56,810 nt of DNA from a virus. The stretch covers positions 1-56,810 of IMG/VR virus record IMGVR_UViG_3300013093_000003; one strand, written 5' to 3'. Below the pieces are notes generated by a model, which was given only the letters and a program-made list of their open reading frames with translations, did not search any database and was not told the DNA's origin. Positions 54,609 to 56,810 of this stretch are shown here, piece by piece (the first letter of the stretch is position 1; each line of letters opens with the position of its first letter). The position numbers and the translations under genes were made by a program.

Positions 54609-54649
54609 CCTATATTCTGTTTGACACATTGTCAACCACTTGATACAAC
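54609..54649. promoter_or_regulatory. Divergent promoters sharing a TTGACA-TGTCAA palindrome
   Basis: Plus strand: TTGACA (54621-54626), 17-bp spacer, TACAAC (54644-54649), driving the RHH-kinase-primase unit. Minus strand: TTGACA (54635-54630) and TATAGG (54614-54609) with a 15-bp spacer, driving the accessory operon. The two -35 boxes form TTGACA-CAT-TGTCAA, so one repressor could control both. A RHH regulator gene is adjacent. Confidence 0.65.
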
Positions 54650-54680
54650 AAATTATCAACAACCTCGGCAGATGGATAAC

Positions 54681-54875
54681 ATGGCTAGACTTCCCAGTGA
54701 AAACCCTACCTACCAAACGGCGTTTCGGATTCCTGCCGACTTGCTGAAGATGCTCGACTCTATTGCGAAGCTGAATGAAGTCAGCCGCAGCCGCGTGTTG
54801 GTCACGCTGTTGCGCACGCAATTGAACATGCCTGAACCTGCGCCAGCCGAGCTGGCCATAACACCGGAGACTTAA
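54681..54875 (+). CDS. Ribbon-helix-helix regulator (64 aa)
   Basis: Start chosen at the ATG at 54681 (another at 54672 adds three residues). The pattern YQTAFRIPADLLKMLDSIAK then NEVSRSRVLVTLLRTQL is an Arc/CopG-type ribbon-helix-helix fold. It lies next to the palindromic divergent promoter and is a good candidate for its repressor. Contiguous with the kinase gene. Confidence 0.7.
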   Translation: MARLPSENPTYQTAFRIPADLLKMLDSIAKLNEVSRSRVLVTLLRTQLNMPEPAPAELAITPET

Positions 54876-55469
54876 ATGCTTATTGGATTTTGCGGAAAAA
54901 TGCACAGCGGCAAATCAACGGCTTCGAAATACCTGATGGAGAACCACGTTTTTCGGCAGGAAAGTCTTGCAAAACCGTTAAAAGAAATGTTGCGGGTTCT
55001 CGGCTTGACTTACGAACAGGTCTACGGCGACGAGAAAGACCTTCCTTGCGCTTTGCTGAACGGGAAAACGCCGCGCCACGCAATGCAGACACTCGGCACC
55101 GAATGGGGTCGGAACTGCATCGACGAGAACGTATGGGTGCGTGCCGCAATAAAGAATTTTCAAGTCGCCAAAACGAAGGGGTTTCAAAACGTCGTGTTCG
55201 ACGACCTACGATTTCAGAACGAAGTGGACGCAATCCACAAAGCGGGCGGCGTCGTCATTAAGATCATTCGAGGCGAGCAGACTTACAACGCTGCAACGAC
55301 CCACGTCTCCGAGCACGATCTTAGAGACGTGGACTTCACGTTCCTGAATAACGGTGACGTCAAAGACCTGTTTAATTTTCTGGACGATATTATCGACGCC
55401 GACAGTTGGTCGGATTTTCAAGGCCGTATATTCGGGCTAGCGCCACGCCTAAAAACTATCGTAGACTGA
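54876..55469 (+). CDS. Deoxynucleoside monophosphate kinase
   Basis: 197 residues. P-loop GKMHSGKST at 7-15, then ESLAKPLKEMLRVLGL and the signature LGTEWGRNCIDENVW around 87-101, typical of phage dNMP kinases (T4 gp1-like superfamily). FDDLRFQNEVDAI corresponds to the later substrate-binding segment. It supplies dNDPs for phage replication and is followed by a hairpin then the primase gene. Confidence 0.88.
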   Translation: MLIGFCGKMHSGKSTASKYLMENHVFRQESLAKPLKEMLRVLGLTYEQVYGDEKDLPCALLNGKTPRHAMQTLGTEWGRNCIDENVWVRAAIKNFQVAKTKGFQNVVFDDLRFQNEVDAIHKAGGVVIKIIRGEQTYNAATTHVSEHDLRDVDFTFLNNGDVKDLFNFLDDIIDADSWSDFQGRIFGLAPRLKTIVD

Positions 55470-55485
55470 ACGTCCGATAAAGAAA

Positions 55486-55513
55486 GGCTCCGGTCACAGC
55501 AACGACCGGAGCC
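55486..55513. terminator. GC-rich hairpin, weak terminator
   Basis: GGCTCCGGTC pairs with GACCGGAGCC over 10 bp around an 8-base loop. No T-run follows, so termination would be partial or factor-dependent. It separates the kinase from the primase-helicase gene. Confidence 0.6.
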
Positions 55514-55621
55514 CAAGTCAAAGATCAGCAAAAACAAGTCGAAGGACGACGCGTGTTTATACAACATCTAGTCTATTCGCACAAGACCGCCTACTAACCG
55601 CGCTACAATGTGAGTAGATTC

Positions 55622-56810
55622 ATGTCGTCAAATCCATTCGAAGCCTTATGGGCGTTCGGGTATAACAGACTTGTCCCGATTATTCCGCCAAGCGCCCCGA
55701 TCTCCGAAAAATCAAATATCTCGAAACGCATCGCCAAGGGTGAAGACCCGCGCGGCAAAGTGCCCGGCATCATGTGGCAAGACGGCACATGGTCGGGGTA
55801 TGACTGGGTGCCGCACGAATCGGATGAGCGCGACTTAACACGCTGGCACGCCATGCGCGCCGGTGCCGGCATCAAGACCGGCGCGGTTGGCCAATACTCG
55901 CTCATTGCGATCGACGCCGACACGCTGGATAAAAGCTGCGCAGCCATCATCAAAGGCGAAATTGAAAAGACTTTTGGAACCCTTCCTATAAGGGTAGGCC
56001 AAGAGCCGAAAGCCCTCTACGTTCTTCGGGTCGATGGCAAAATTCCGTATCAGCGCATCGACTTCAATCCAGACGCCAACGGCAAGCACGAACGTGTCGA
56101 AATTCTCTCCGACGGTAAACAGTTCGTTGCTTACGGTATTCACCCGAAAACAAAAGAGCCGTATCGCTGGACACAGAAGCTTATTCCGTTCGACGAGCTC
56201 AAGACCGTTGAACCGGAAGCGATTGAAGCTTTCTTGAGCTCGCTCAAAACCATGCTCCCAGAAGCGCTCCAGCCCGTCAAGGAAGGCGTCGGCAACGCGG
56301 TTGAGCAGTCGTCCTTAAAAGGCGATCTTGCCGTTGTGGCGCGGGCTGTGGCCAATACGCCGAACACGTCGGCTCTGTTCCCGACGCGCGAGTCCTACCG
56401 CGATTTCGGTTATGCGGTCAAAGCATCGCTTCCCGACAACGAGCCCGAAGCCCTTGAGCTTTATCAGGACTGGTGCGCACGCTGGACAGGCGGCACCAAT
56501 GAGCCGGATATTGTGAACGCGGATTGGCGCCGCATGAAAGGCCCGTTCCGGCGTGGTGCGTCATGGCTTTACGATATTGCAGAGCAATACTCCGAGGGTA
56601 GGTTCTCGTCATCCGAACAGTGGTTTGAAGCGCCCCCACCGGAAAAACCAGCTACAGCAGACGGTTTCTTCTTTGACGACAACGAACCCGTCTCGCTTCC
56701 TCCTGCTCTTGTCAAAGGGCTCATACCCTTTGAAGGGGTTTGCTTCATCGGCGGGCAGAGCGGCGCGGGCAAAACATTTCTTGTTTGCGATCTGGCAGTC
56801 AGTCTGGCCA
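55622..56810 (+). CDS. Primase-polymerase/helicase, N-terminal part (continues at position 1)
   Basis: N-terminal part of a replicative primase-helicase whose frame runs off the right edge and continues exactly at position 3, giving one 750-residue protein once the 123-bp redundancy is merged. Residues about 10-180 resemble a bifunctional primase/polymerase domain: GIKTG at 83-87, the acidic pair in IDAD at 97-100, and the VEILSDG...GIHP segment at 159-175. A PriCT-like helical region follows (about 260-330), then the helicase begins with Walker A GGQSGAGKT (377-385). The start ATG lies 152 bp after the dNMP kinase stop. The likely role is priming and unwinding at the phage origin. Function is inferred from motifs. 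Confidence 0.85.
   Translation, partial: MSSNPFEALWAFGYNRLVPIIPPSAPISEKSNISKRIAKGEDPRGKVPGIMWQDGTWSGYDWVPHESDERDLTRWHAMRAGAGIKTGAVGQYSLIAIDADTLDKSCAAIIKGEIEKTFGTLPIRVGQEPKALYVLRVDGKIPYQRIDFNPDANGKHERVEILSDGKQFVAYGIHPKTKEPYRWTQKLIPFDELKTVEPEAIEAFLSSLKTMLPEALQPVKEGVGNAVEQSSLKGDLAVVARAVANTPNTSALFPTRESYRDFGYAVKASLPDNEPEALELYQDWCARWTGGTNEPDIVNADWRRMKGPFRRGASWLYDIAEQYSEGRFSSSEQWFEAPPPEKPATADGFFFDDNEPVSLPPALVKGLIPFEGVCFIGGQSGAGKTFLVCDLAVSLA
56688..56810. repeat. Terminal direct repeat, right copy
   Basis: Exact copy of bases 1-123. See the left copy for interpretation. Confidence 0.97.

Overview
The window is almost certainly the complete, circularly mapping genome of a podovirus-like tailed phage that infects an alphaproteobacterium. 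The first 123 bases are repeated exactly as the last 123, and the repeat cuts a single primase-helicase gene in frame, so the non-redundant length is 56,687 bp. The podovirus assignment is an inference from gene content: terminase, portal, scaffold-like protein, capsid, tail adaptor, three large internal virion (ejection) proteins, one with a transglycosylase domain, and no sheath, tube or tape-measure gene. The host assignment rests on a GapR-like (DUF2312) protein and a broken GcrA C-terminal-domain protein, both typical of Alphaproteobacteria.

Layout. (1) 54.6 kb to 1.2 kb across the junction, plus strand: RHH regulator, dNMP kinase, prim-pol/helicase, followed by an array of GGTGACGCA repeats in both orientations that looks like a replication origin or Rep-binding site. 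(2) 1.6-4.4 kb, minus strand: small genes, a two-domain beta-clamp-like protein and a small serine recombinase, beside a 16-bp tandem repeat. (3) 4.5-9.2 kb: a DUF1376-like protein, a 679-bp mostly non-coding stretch, then a signal-peptide-bearing fibre-like protein with 188-residue internal repeats and a small fibre-associated protein. (4) 9.2-24.8 kb: a structured non-coding stretch, small genes, TerL, the portal gene on the opposite strand, scaffold-like protein, an antisense HNH endonuclease, major capsid protein, adaptor and tail proteins. (5) 24.8-35.4 kb: ejection proteins and a second fibre locus whose small fibre-associated gene is a paralogue of the one in region 3. (6) 35.4-38.0 kb: lysis region with GH19-type endolysin, holin-like protein, class 3 lipase and a lipoprotein. 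(7) 38.0-50.1 kb: replication and DNA metabolism: RusA, SNF2-type helicase interrupted by an intein, DUF2800 nuclease-like protein, DUF2815 ssDNA-binding protein, HNH endonuclease, GapR-like, broken GcrA-like, DNA methyltransferase and family A DNA polymerase. (8) 54.6-50.1 kb, minus strand: an accessory operon of small genes chained by overlapping ATGA start/stop sites, ending in an RlpA-like lipoprotein and an HTH protein.

Most notable points: the intein in the helicase Walker A site carries the full class 3 signature; the GcrA-like gene is broken by one 7-bp tandem duplication; a GapR-like / GcrA-like / adenine-or-cytosine methyltransferase neighbourhood suggests interference with the host cell-cycle circuit; four DNA-related proteins end in the same LFD tail, which may dock on a sliding clamp; a 13-bp palindrome recurs at unit boundaries; and the portal gene is inverted relative to the other head genes. 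No tRNA, CRISPR array, integrase or RNA polymerase gene was recognised.
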